Source of the DNA: Bacteroidaceae bacterium
Lineage (GTDB): Bacteria > Bacteroidota > Bacteroidia > Bacteroidales > Bacteroidaceae
Direction of reading: 5' to 3'
DNA: 10,446 nucleotides
Assembly (NCBI GenBank): GCA_016302965.1
Contig: JAEDMP010000082.1
Coordinates: forward strand, 1 to 10,446
The notes under the pieces were generated by a model that made no database searches, was not told the origin of the DNA, and saw only the letters and a list, made by a program, of their open reading frames with translations. Every line of letters starts with the position of its first letter. Position 1 is the stretch's first letter. Below, in pieces: positions 1 to 5,883 of this stretch. The translations under genes were made by a program, and so were the position numbers.

Positions 1-1348
1 TATGATAGAGTTCGCGCAGAGGGTTCTGACGGTCGCTCATACCACCCACCGGACCGGCGAATGTCTCGTCGTCTTCCTCATAAACCGGCACTGTAGGTGA
101 CATCTTGAGGGCATTCTCCATCGGGAAGCTGTTCACCTGATTGGTGTAGCTGATGGTCAGGTTTTCACCGATAGTGACAAGCTTATTGATGTTATAGCTT
201 GTGTTCACGCGTCCTGAGAAATTCTCAAAGTCGGTATGCTTCAAGATACCGTTGTTTTTCTTGTAACCCAAGGACATCAGGGCAGAATACTTGTCGGTAG
301 CGTTGGAAATAGACAAGTCGTAGTTCTGTGAGAAACCTGTGCGTGAGATAGCGTCGAGCCAGTCGGTATCACTGAAACGCATGGTCTTTTTGGAGTTGAT
401 GTACCCATCATACAGACCATTCACGGTATAGTTGTTATACTGACCAGTCTTGGGATCGTACGCCTTGATACCGATACCTTGAGTAGCATTGAGGTTAAGA
501 CCATAGTTGCTTGCGTAAGCCACAGGGTCCAATCCATCGTTCAAAGCGGCCTGAGCCATTGCCGTTGCATACTCTGCGGAATTACACAAATCCATGGTTG
601 ACTGGGATGTGTAGAACTGTGCGGTGAAGTTGGCCGAGAAGTCAATCTTCACCTTTTCGCCCTTCTTTCCCTTGCGCGTAGTAATAATGATAACACCATT
701 GGCAGCACGCGAACCGTAGATAGAAGCAGATGCGGCATCCTTCAGCACCTGCATGCTCTCGATATCGTTCATGTTAAGAGAGTTCAGCGAGGCTGTCGTG
801 GGAACACCGTCGATAACGAACAATGGGTCCTGCGAAGAGTTGAACGAACCGATACCACGGATGCGTACCGTACCTGTTCCGGAAGGTGAGCCATCGGTGG
901 AAATGGTCATACCTGCAACCTTACCCTGCAACGCCCTCATCGGGTCGCTGTCGGAAGAGGTCTTGAGATCCTTTGTCTGCACAACAGCCACCGAACCAGT
1001 CAGGTCGGCCTTGCGTTGAGTGGTGTAACCGGTCACCACCACTTCCTGAAGGCTCTGGGCGTCTTCCTTGATGACAATCTTCATCGTGGGTGTTGCGACC
1101 AACTCCTGCGTCAGAAAGCCGATGTAACTCACGACAATCTTCGCTCCGCTCGCGGTTTTCAACTTGAAGTTGCCATCGAAATCGGTAATGGTACCGTTCG
1201 ACGTTCCCTTCTCCATAATCGAGGCACCGATAATGGTCTCACCGTTTTGGTCGACCACCGTTCCGCTGACCTCCATCTTTTGTGCGCACATAATGGTACT
1301 GACCATTGTTAATAGCACACTTGCGATAAGTTTTTTTAGATTCTTCAT
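1..1348 (-). CDS. SusC/RagA-type TonB-dependent transducer, N-terminal 449 codons (partial)
   Basis: An outer-membrane, TonB-powered importer of oligosaccharides, normally paired with a SusD surface lipoprotein. The reading frame is open from the ATG at 1348 down to base 1, so the beta-barrel C-terminus is outside the window. Residues 1-22 form a signal peptide (basic start MKNLKK, hydrophobic run, cleavage near CAQ). Residues about 25-95 are a carboxypeptidase-D-regulatory-like domain (VSGTVVDQNGE, GASIMEKGTSNGTITDFDGNF, SYIGF). A TonB-box-like EVVVTGY lies at 102-108, followed by the plug domain to about 228 with the family hallmarks VRIRGIGSF, PLFVIDGVP and VLKDAASASIYGSRAANGV. No STN domain precedes, so there is no sign of anti-sigma signalling. 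It lies 157 bp downstream of the 757-residue regulator, which fits control by one of the two neighbouring regulators. The substrate cannot be read from this part; the GH127 gene suggests an arabinose-containing glycan (inference). Confidence 0.96.
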   Translation of the reverse strand, partial: MKNLKKLIASVLLTMVSTIMCAQKMEVSGTVVDQNGETIIGASIMEKGTSNGTITDFDGNFKLKTASGAKIVVSYIGFLTQELVATPTMKIVIKEDAQSLQEVVVTGYTTQRKADLTGSVAVVQTKDLKTSSDSDPMRALQGKVAGMTISTDGSPSGTGTVRIRGIGSFNSSQDPLFVIDGVPTTASLNSLNMNDIESMQVLKDAASASIYGSRAANGVIIITTRKGKKGEKVKIDFSANFTAQFYTSQSTMDLCNSAEYATAMAQAALNDGLDPVAYASNYGLNLNATQGIGIKAYDPKTGQYNNYTVNGLYDGYINSKKTMRFSDTDWLDAISRTGFSQNYDLSISNATDKYSALMSLGYKKNNGILKHTDFENFSGRVNTSYNINKLVTIGENLTISYTNQVNSFPMENALKMSPTVPVYEEDDETFAGPVGGMSDRQNPLRELYH

Positions 1349-1393
1349 TTAGGAATTTAGAAATTGATGAATAATTAATAAATAAACCTGCCG

Positions 1394-1401
1394 CAAAATT
1401 A
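1394..1401 (-). promoter_or_regulatory. Candidate -7 box of the SusC-like gene promoter
   Basis: On the minus strand this reads TAATTTTG, a full match to the Bacteroidota -7 consensus TAnnTTTG, 45 bases ahead of the SusC start codon. No convincing TTTG -33 element is seen 19-21 nt upstream, as would be expected of an activator-dependent promoter. The leader is AT-rich and has no Shine-Dalgarno sequence. Confidence 0.55.
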
Positions 1402-1450
1402 GATGTTGTTGGTCGTGTTTGTATAAAAATTGCGTTCATCCCCTTCAAAT

Positions 1451-1469
1451 AATGTTACTATGCAACATT
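1451..1469. promoter_or_regulatory. Inverted repeat AATGTT-N7-AACATT upstream of the SusC promoter
   Basis: Perfect 6-bp arms separated by 7 bp, starting exactly 50 nt upstream of the edge of the candidate -7 box. The position (about 65-80 bp before the predicted transcription start) suits a site for an AraC-type activator. A similar AATGTT element sits at the same distance from the promoter-like box at 4088-4095. Binding is inference. Confidence 0.35.
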
Positions 1470-1505
1470 TTTGGTAGGAAATGAACGATTTTTTTGGAAT
1501 GGCAG

Positions 1506-3779
1506 TTATGAGTTGCGCAGTTCACCGGGACTTTTACCGTATTCATCCTTGACACACTTGGTGAAGTAGGAGGGAGCGCTGAACCCCACTTCATAAGCTA
1601 TTTCGGAAATGGAAAGGTCGGTGGTTTCCAGCAGGTGGCGGCCACGTTCCACCCTCGACTTCCTTAGCAGCTCGACGGGCGACATGCCTGTCAGAGCCTT
1701 TACCTTGCGGTAGAGCTGTACACGACTCATGCCGATCTCCTCGCCGATGCGTTCTACGCTGAAGTCGGAGTCGGAGAGATGTGCCTGAATGGTGTCACGT
1801 AAGCGATTGATGAAACTGTTGTCGGCTGTCTGAATTTTTACCTCGGTCAGTATGTTGGCGGGTGTCTTGCTGTCGGCCACGTTGTTTGCAAATACCTGAC
1901 GTAGAGTCTTCCGGGTGGACAGCAGGTTGCTGATGCGGGCCAGTAACAGCGGGGCAGAGAAAGGTTTGGTGAGATAGGCATCGGCTCCGTGGGCATAACC
2001 TTCCACCCGATGCTCCTCCAGGGTGCGGGCTGTCAGCATCAGCACGGGAATGTGGCAGGTGATGGTGTCGCTCTTGATTTTGCGACACATCTCTAACCCG
2101 TCCATCACGGGCATCATTACATCGCTCACGATGAGATCAGGTACCAGTCTTTGGGCTTCCTTTAGTCCTGTCTCTCCGTTGTCGGCCAGTGTCACGTGAT
2201 AATGTTCCTGCAGGATGGTTTTCAGCAATGTTCGTACATCAGCGTTGTCATCGACCACCAAAATCTCTGGTTTTTCGCCTGGTTCTTCGCATGCCTCTTC
2301 TCCGTGGTTCTGCTCCTCTGTTGACGGAAGAGCGGATGCAGACTCGTTACCTGTCGCGGTAGTGTCATCCATACCGATTTTTCTGAAATCGAGAATCTCA
2401 TCCACCAGTTTCACCAGTTTGTCGAGATTGCGGTGCATCATGTCCACGAGTTGTCGCTGTTCCTTCTTTAGGGTCGTATCGTTGTGGAGCTGCTCTACGG
2501 GACCTGTTATCAGTGTGAGTGGGGTGCGCAGCTGGTGACCTGCGTTGGTGAAGAAGACAAGTCGTGCGTCGGCCATATCCTCCAATTGCTTGTATAGTTC
2601 GCCCAATTCTTGATTACGGTGCTCCAATTTTTTGTTGAGCTGGGTGAGCTGGTCATTGAGTTTGGCTTTGGCCAGATAGGAACGATAGGTGAGCAGTGTC
2701 AGCAGAATAATGATAGATACGAGGATGACGAAGAAGAGGATGACCTTTTGCTGGGTATTGACTTGTGAGAAATAGATGTCAATCTTGCCGTTGAGTATCT
2801 CGATGTCATTTGTCGTCCTCTCCAGTTCACGATGCTGCATCAGCAACAGCTCGGCGTTGTTCTTGTCTACAATCGCTGACTGCAGTATGTTGGTGCGCTC
2901 GAATTTCTCACCGTTGAGTATTCTTTTTGCCAGTCGCATCACTTCGATGCCCTGTGTGGGGTAGATATAGGATGCCCGGAGAATACCCTTTTGCACCAGT
3001 TCGATGCCACCGCCAGGGGTGGGCAATGCGTCTACACCATAATATATAATATGGTGTAGGCCATGGGCCATAGCCACCTTGCGGGCTCCCATGGCTAATC
3101 GGTCGTTATGGCCGAAGAGGCAATCGATGGGACCATGATAATGACGCAGCACCTCTTCCATGGCTTTCTCACCGCTCTTTTCGGTCCAGTCGCCCAGTTC
3201 GGATGAAATGACCTGTATGCCGGGATACCGGTCGAGTGCATGTTTGAACCCTCGGTGGCGCTCGATGGCTGGTGACGAACCTTTCAGACCTGTAATCTCC
3301 ACCAATGTACCCTTTCCCTCCATCTGCTCGGCGATGAGATGGCCCATGGTTTGCCCGATATGATAGTTGTCTGCACCCATATAGGCCGTGTATTTCTCAC
3401 TGTCGGTACGGCGGTCAAAGAAGATGACTGGGATGCCACTGTCGTAGGCTTTGTCGAGCGTGGAGGTGAGATGGCTGGCTGAGTTGGGAGCTACAATGAG
3501 CAGGTCTACTTTCTGGTCAACAAATTCTTGAATCTGTTGAATCTGACGCTCGTCATCGTCGTCGGCTGACTTGAATTCCAGTTTGACATCATCGAAGATA
3601 TAGCTACCTATTTCCAGTTCTTTATTCTGTTTGTATCGCCAGATATCCTCGCTGCATTGTGAGATGCCCACCCGATAGGTCTTGGGAGGGCGGTTACATG
3701 CCGATAGAATGAGTAGTGACAGCAATGCCACAAAGAGGGGATGCCATGAAGAGCTGGTATGCTTGTTAGTTGTTATCAT
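1506..3779 (-). CDS. Hybrid membrane regulator: periplasmic sugar-binding, histidine region, receiver and AraC domains, no kinase ATPase domain
   Basis: A 757-residue relative of the Bacteroidota hybrid two-component systems that switch on glycan loci. In order: signal sequence with lipobox LSAC (Cys28); LacI/RbsB-type periplasmic sugar-binding domain about 35-315; transmembrane segment about 346-365; coiled coil to about 405; HisKA dimerisation region with H415 in FFTNAGHQLRTPL, ending at LDFRKI (462-467); receiver domain about 505-620 with acidic pair D510/D511, phospho-acceptor D553 (VSDVMMP), T583 and K605; AraC DNA-binding domain about 655-755. Only about 40 acidic, linker-like residues lie between LDFRKI and the receiver, where a HATPase_c domain of over 100 residues (N, G1 and G2 boxes) belongs. 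The frame is continuous, so this is a clean domain loss, not an obvious frameshift. It likely binds a sugar in the periplasm and regulates the SusC-like gene downstream; phosphate would have to come from another kinase, or not be needed (inference). It is paralogous to the 515-residue regulator upstream. Confidence 0.93.
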   Translation of the reverse strand: MITTNKHTSSSWHPLFVALLSLLILSACNRPPKTYRVGISQCSEDIWRYKQNKELEIGSYIFDDVKLEFKSADDDDERQIQQIQEFVDQKVDLLIVAPNSASHLTSTLDKAYDSGIPVIFFDRRTDSEKYTAYMGADNYHIGQTMGHLIAEQMEGKGTLVEITGLKGSSPAIERHRGFKHALDRYPGIQVISSELGDWTEKSGEKAMEEVLRHYHGPIDCLFGHNDRLAMGARKVAMAHGLHHIIYYGVDALPTPGGGIELVQKGILRASYIYPTQGIEVMRLAKRILNGEKFERTNILQSAIVDKNNAELLLMQHRELERTTNDIEILNGKIDIYFSQVNTQQKVILFFVILVSIIILLTLLTYRSYLAKAKLNDQLTQLNKKLEHRNQELGELYKQLEDMADARLVFFTNAGHQLRTPLTLITGPVEQLHNDTTLKKEQRQLVDMMHRNLDKLVKLVDEILDFRKIGMDDTTATGNESASALPSTEEQNHGEEACEEPGEKPEILVVDDNADVRTLLKTILQEHYHVTLADNGETGLKEAQRLVPDLIVSDVMMPVMDGLEMCRKIKSDTITCHIPVLMLTARTLEEHRVEGYAHGADAYLTKPFSAPLLLARISNLLSTRKTLRQVFANNVADSKTPANILTEVKIQTADNSFINRLRDTIQAHLSDSDFSVERIGEEIGMSRVQLYRKVKALTGMSPVELLRKSRVERGRHLLETTDLSISEIAYEVGFSAPSYFTKCVKDEYGKSPGELRNS

Positions 3780-3780
3780 A

Positions 3781-3796
3781 GGTTCGGAATGTGATA
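3781..3796 (-). promoter_or_regulatory. Leader element shared with other genes in the locus
   Basis: Directly before the start codon of the 757-residue regulator the mRNA strand reads TATCACATTCCGAACC. Nearly the same string precedes the GH127 start (8323-8338) and another ATG at 5839. No Shine-Dalgarno is present. The role is unknown: possibly translational control, or a trace of segmental duplication. Confidence 0.4.
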
Positions 3797-3810
3797 TAGT
3801 TTGGTTTTTG

Positions 3811-3841
3811 CAAAATTACGAAATCTTTTTCGAATTACCAA
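3811..3841 (-). promoter_or_regulatory. Promoter of the 757-residue regulator
   Basis: On the minus strand a TTG (3841-3839), a 20-nt spacer and TAATTTTG (3818-3811) match the Bacteroidota -33/-7 arrangement. The predicted start lies near 3804, giving a leader of about 25 nt. Being a full match, it suggests constitutive low-level expression of the regulator, independent of the upstream unit, which appears to end at the hairpin at 3902-3945. Confidence 0.6.
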
Positions 3842-3901
3842 GTAAAAATGGGAAAAACATGAGAAAAATATAGCCAGGCAAACATAATAAATATCAACCA
3901 A

Positions 3902-3945
3902 AACCCGGAAGAGCGTGAGCCTCTCGGCCTCGGCTTTTCCGGGTT
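3902..3945 (-). terminator. Strong hairpin, probable intrinsic terminator for minus-strand transcripts
   Basis: The arms AACCCGGAA and TTCCGGGTT are exact reverse complements, and pairing can extend to about 13 bp (one G-U) around a GC-rich loop of about 18 nt. On the minus strand the stem runs into TTTTGGTT, so it can stop transcripts coming from 4081 or from the 515-residue regulator just before the next gene's own promoter. The plus-strand side has no T-run. The long loop is unusual; it could instead be a copy of a dispersed palindromic repeat. A 37-codon ORF (3948-3835) reads through it but is not favoured. Confidence 0.5.
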
Positions 3946-3995
3946 CATTTGATTACTTCTATTGCCTGATAGTTATCCCAAATAGAATGTTTACC

Positions 3996-4067
3996 TTAAC
4001 AACTACTGTATATACATAGAGCTGAATAATAAGTTAGATAGAAACCATCTTGATGCCTTCGCGGCAT
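3996..4067 (-). CDS. Candidate 23-residue micropeptide (or part of a small RNA)
   Basis: A 24-codon ORF starts with ATG inside an A-rich stretch (AAAAAAAATG), the context Bacteroidota use in place of a Shine-Dalgarno. The peptide begins MPRRHQDGFY, has a basic N-terminus, an aromatic middle (LTYYSALCIY) and two cysteines, and resembles nothing I recognise. A -7-like box lies just upstream (4088-4095) and a hairpin with a T-run downstream (3902-3945), so the region may be an independent unit of about 180 nt between the two regulators. Its start codon sits in a 5-bp stem (ATGCC/GGCAT). It could equally be a non-coding RNA; a 24-codon ORF arises easily by chance. Confidence 0.25.
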   Translation of the reverse strand: MPRRHQDGFYLTYYSALCIYSSC

Positions 4068-4074
4068 TTTTTTT
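4053..4074 (+). terminator. Hairpin ATGCC-TTCGC-GGCAT followed by eight T on the plus strand
   Basis: A 5-bp stem with 5-nt loop runs directly into a T8 tract, which has the form of a rho-independent terminator for plus-strand transcription. No plus-strand gene lies upstream, so it would only act on antisense transcripts. On the minus strand the same stem covers the start codon of the 23-codon ORF, which may be its real role. Confidence 0.3.
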
Positions 4075-4087
4075 AATTTTTCTGATG

Positions 4088-4095
4088 CAAAGGTA
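4088..4095 (-). promoter_or_regulatory. Candidate -7 box between the two regulator genes
   Basis: Minus strand TACCTTTG is an exact TAnnTTTG match, 71 bp beyond the stop of the 515-residue regulator. The predicted start is near 4081. The -33 position is poor, but AATGTT at 4145 lies exactly 50 nt from its edge, as at the SusC promoter. It would drive the short unit ending at the 3902-3945 hairpin. Confidence 0.4.
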
Positions 4096-4144
4096 ATAAA
4101 TCGTTAGCTATAGATAGGAAAGAAAATGCTCAAATAGTAGAATA

Positions 4145-4154
4145 AATGTTGCAA
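4145..4154. promoter_or_regulatory. AATGTTGCAA element, possible regulator site
   Basis: Begins with the same AATGTT as the inverted repeat at 1451, at an identical 50-nt distance from its -7 box. About 13 of 17 aligned positions agree between the two places. A weaker match, AATGTAGCAT, lies at 5849, 62 nt from the -7 box of the 515-residue regulator. It may be an AraC-type half site; this is inference. Confidence 0.25.
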
Positions 4155-4166
4155 TGAATCAAAATT

Positions 4167-5714
4167 TCAGATATTTGAACGATTTCTTTCATCTCCGGGG
4201 GTCCTGCCGAATTCTTCTTTGAAACATTTGGCGAAATAGGAGGGGGAAGTGAAGCCTACATTATAGGCTATTTCAGCGATGGTCATGTCGGTTGAATTCA
4301 GCAGTTGCTTCCCCTTGGCCAGACGGGTCTTGCGCATCAGTTCTATTGGAGTCATGCCCGTCAGGTTCTTCACCTTGCGGTAGAGCTGGGCTCTACTCAT
4401 GCCCATTTCGGTGCCCAGACGCTCCACACCATAGTTGGCATCAGCCATGTTATCACGCAGAATCTCGCGGAAACGGTTCAAAAAGGTCTTCCCCTGTTCA
4501 TTGTCCGTTTTTCTTTCTGTGTCAATAATGGTTCTCGGAGCCAGTAGCTTGTCTTCGTTCAAGGGGGCTGGTGTCGTCATCTCATCGGTAATCTCCTGTC
4601 TCAGGCTGATACGTGTGAGATATAATCGGGAGATGATGATGGACAGCGAGATGAAAACTAATAGCGTGACGACAAAGACAACGATAATCCTCCGTTGGGT
4701 ATGCACGGTGGAGAAATAGTTGTCCATGCGGCGTTTCACTATCTCCAAATTCTCTCCAATGCGTTGCTGCTCTGCATGTTGTGCCATCAGGATGCTGGCA
4801 TTGTTGCGGTCGACAACCGTAGATGTCAGGATGTTCATTTTCTCCACCTTCTTGCCTTCCAGAATCTTCATGGCCAGATGAATCAGTTCGACGCCACGAG
4901 TGGGATAGATACAGGTGGCTTCAAGTATGCCTGCCTGGACTGCCTGTATGCCGCAATGTGGGTTGGGCAGCGCATCCACGCCGTAACATTTCACGTGGCC
5001 ATAGCCCATCTTCACTGCCATCTTCTTGGCTCCAATGGCCATCCGGTCGTCATGGCCGAATACGCAGTCAATCTTTTTGCCGTATTGCTCCAACAATTGT
5101 TGGATGGCGGCTGCCCCGTTCTCTCTCGACCAGGCGCTTTGCTCCGATGAAATCACGGAAATTTCAGGATATTCGCCCATCCTGTCCATGAATCCCTGAT
5201 GTCGCTCTATGCCGGCAGATGACTCGAGACGACCGGATATTTCTGCAACAACGCCCTTGCACTGTATGTCGCCTGCAATCTTTTCAGCCATCATGCGCCC
5301 TATCTCATAATTGTTGGCTCCCACAAAGGCCGTGAATTTCTTGCTGTTCGTATGGCGGTCGAAAACAATTACAGGAATGCCGCTGTCGTAAGCTTTGTCG
5401 ATGATGGCGGTCTGTTTGTCGGCAGAGTTGGGAGCAACGATGAGAAGGTCAATTTTCTGGTCGATAAATTCTTGAATCTGATGAATCTGGAGCTCGTCAT
5501 GATCATCTGCTGATACAATCTCCAGTCGGATATCGTCACGGATGTAACTGCCAACGACCAACTCATGGTTGAGTTTTTGCCGCCACAGGTTGTCGCTGCA
5601 CTGGGCTACTCCGATGATATATTTCTTCGGAGGCTCAGAGCATGAGCATATTATGACTGTTAGCAGCGTGGTCCATAACAGCATGTGGATGATGATTTTT
5701 CTCATGTTTGTCAT
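4167..5714 (-). CDS. One-component membrane regulator: periplasmic sugar-binding domain fused through one TM segment to AraC domain
   Basis: A 515-residue protein with no two-component parts. Residues 1-25 form a hydrophobic signal with a possible lipobox ending at Cys25, which aligns with Cys28 of the 757-residue neighbour. A LacI/RbsB-type sugar-binding domain spans about 32-310, a transmembrane segment about 342-362, a linker of about 40 residues follows, and an AraC DNA-binding domain about 408-508 holds two helix-turn-helix units (VERLGTEMGMSRAQLYRKVK and MTIAEIAYNVGFTSPSYFAK). The sensor aligns with the neighbour's almost without gaps (shared QIQEF, DLLIVAPNSA, KAYDSGIPVI, GVDALP), so the pair arose by duplication. 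Histidine region, kinase and receiver are all absent in one continuous frame. It probably binds a sugar in the periplasm and acts on DNA from the membrane, in a ToxR/CadC-like layout (inference). The start could instead be Met4, without changing the signal sequence much. Confidence 0.93.
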   Translation of the reverse strand: MTNMRKIIIHMLLWTTLLTVIICSCSEPPKKYIIGVAQCSDNLWRQKLNHELVVGSYIRDDIRLEIVSADDHDELQIHQIQEFIDQKIDLLIVAPNSADKQTAIIDKAYDSGIPVIVFDRHTNSKKFTAFVGANNYEIGRMMAEKIAGDIQCKGVVAEISGRLESSAGIERHQGFMDRMGEYPEISVISSEQSAWSRENGAAAIQQLLEQYGKKIDCVFGHDDRMAIGAKKMAVKMGYGHVKCYGVDALPNPHCGIQAVQAGILEATCIYPTRGVELIHLAMKILEGKKVEKMNILTSTVVDRNNASILMAQHAEQQRIGENLEIVKRRMDNYFSTVHTQRRIIVVFVVTLLVFISLSIIISRLYLTRISLRQEITDEMTTPAPLNEDKLLAPRTIIDTERKTDNEQGKTFLNRFREILRDNMADANYGVERLGTEMGMSRAQLYRKVKNLTGMTPIELMRKTRLAKGKQLLNSTDMTIAEIAYNVGFTSPSYFAKCFKEEFGRTPGDERNRSNI

Positions 5715-5779
5715 TTCTACTGGAGTGATTGTTTAGGTGTCTGTATCGAAATAGGTTATATGGCTGATGGTTGACGCTG

Positions 5780-5816
5780 CAAAGATAATCATTTTATTTC
5801 AGATAGCCATCAAAAA
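5780..5816 (-). promoter_or_regulatory. Promoter of the 515-residue regulator
   Basis: Minus strand TATCTTTG (5787-5780) is an exact -7 match. The nearest -33-like run, TTTTTG (5816-5811), is separated by 23 nt, slightly longer than the usual 19-21. The predicted start is near 5773, leaving a leader of about 60 nt without a Shine-Dalgarno. Confidence 0.5.
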
Positions 5817-5839
5817 TGTAAAATATTTTTTTTCGTCAT
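5810..5839 (-). other. Nine-codon ORF behind a copy of the locus leader motif, possible relic
   Basis: After the GH127 stop, the minus strand has ACATTCCGAACC (5853-5842), the same motif found before the 757-residue regulator, then AG and an ATG opening a 9-codon ORF (MTKKNILHF) that stops at 5810. The A-rich second to fifth codons look like a gene start. It may be the remnant of a displaced gene start left by duplication in this locus, or a leader peptide; chance is also possible. Confidence 0.2.
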
Positions 5840-5883
5840 CTGGTTCGGAATGTAGCATGCCGCAAGAGCGAATCCATTAGTAC

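Noticed and set aside
753..1312. Plus-strand ORFs in the first 1.3 kb
   Set aside because: They are antisense shadows of the SusC-like gene, which runs off the left edge of the window.
2340..2420. Frameshift or assembly error as the cause of the missing kinase ATPase domain
   Set aside because: The frame is continuous from sensor to AraC domain and the short acidic linker looks natural, so no frameshift is needed. A precise in-frame assembly deletion cannot be excluded without reads.
3835..3948. A 37-codon minus-strand ORF starting MNPEKPRPRG and with a hydrophobic segment
   Set aside because: It reads through the long hairpin at 3902-3945 and into the promoter of the 757-residue regulator. 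The hairpin explains its first third, and the hydrophobic part is what T-rich DNA encodes by chance.
4695..5150. A 151-codon plus-strand ORF opposite the 515-residue regulator, and similar long ORFs opposite GH127 and xerC
   Set aside because: Their translations lack recognisable motifs and are rich in His, Cys and Arg, as expected for antisense frames. The opposite strand encodes clear protein families throughout.
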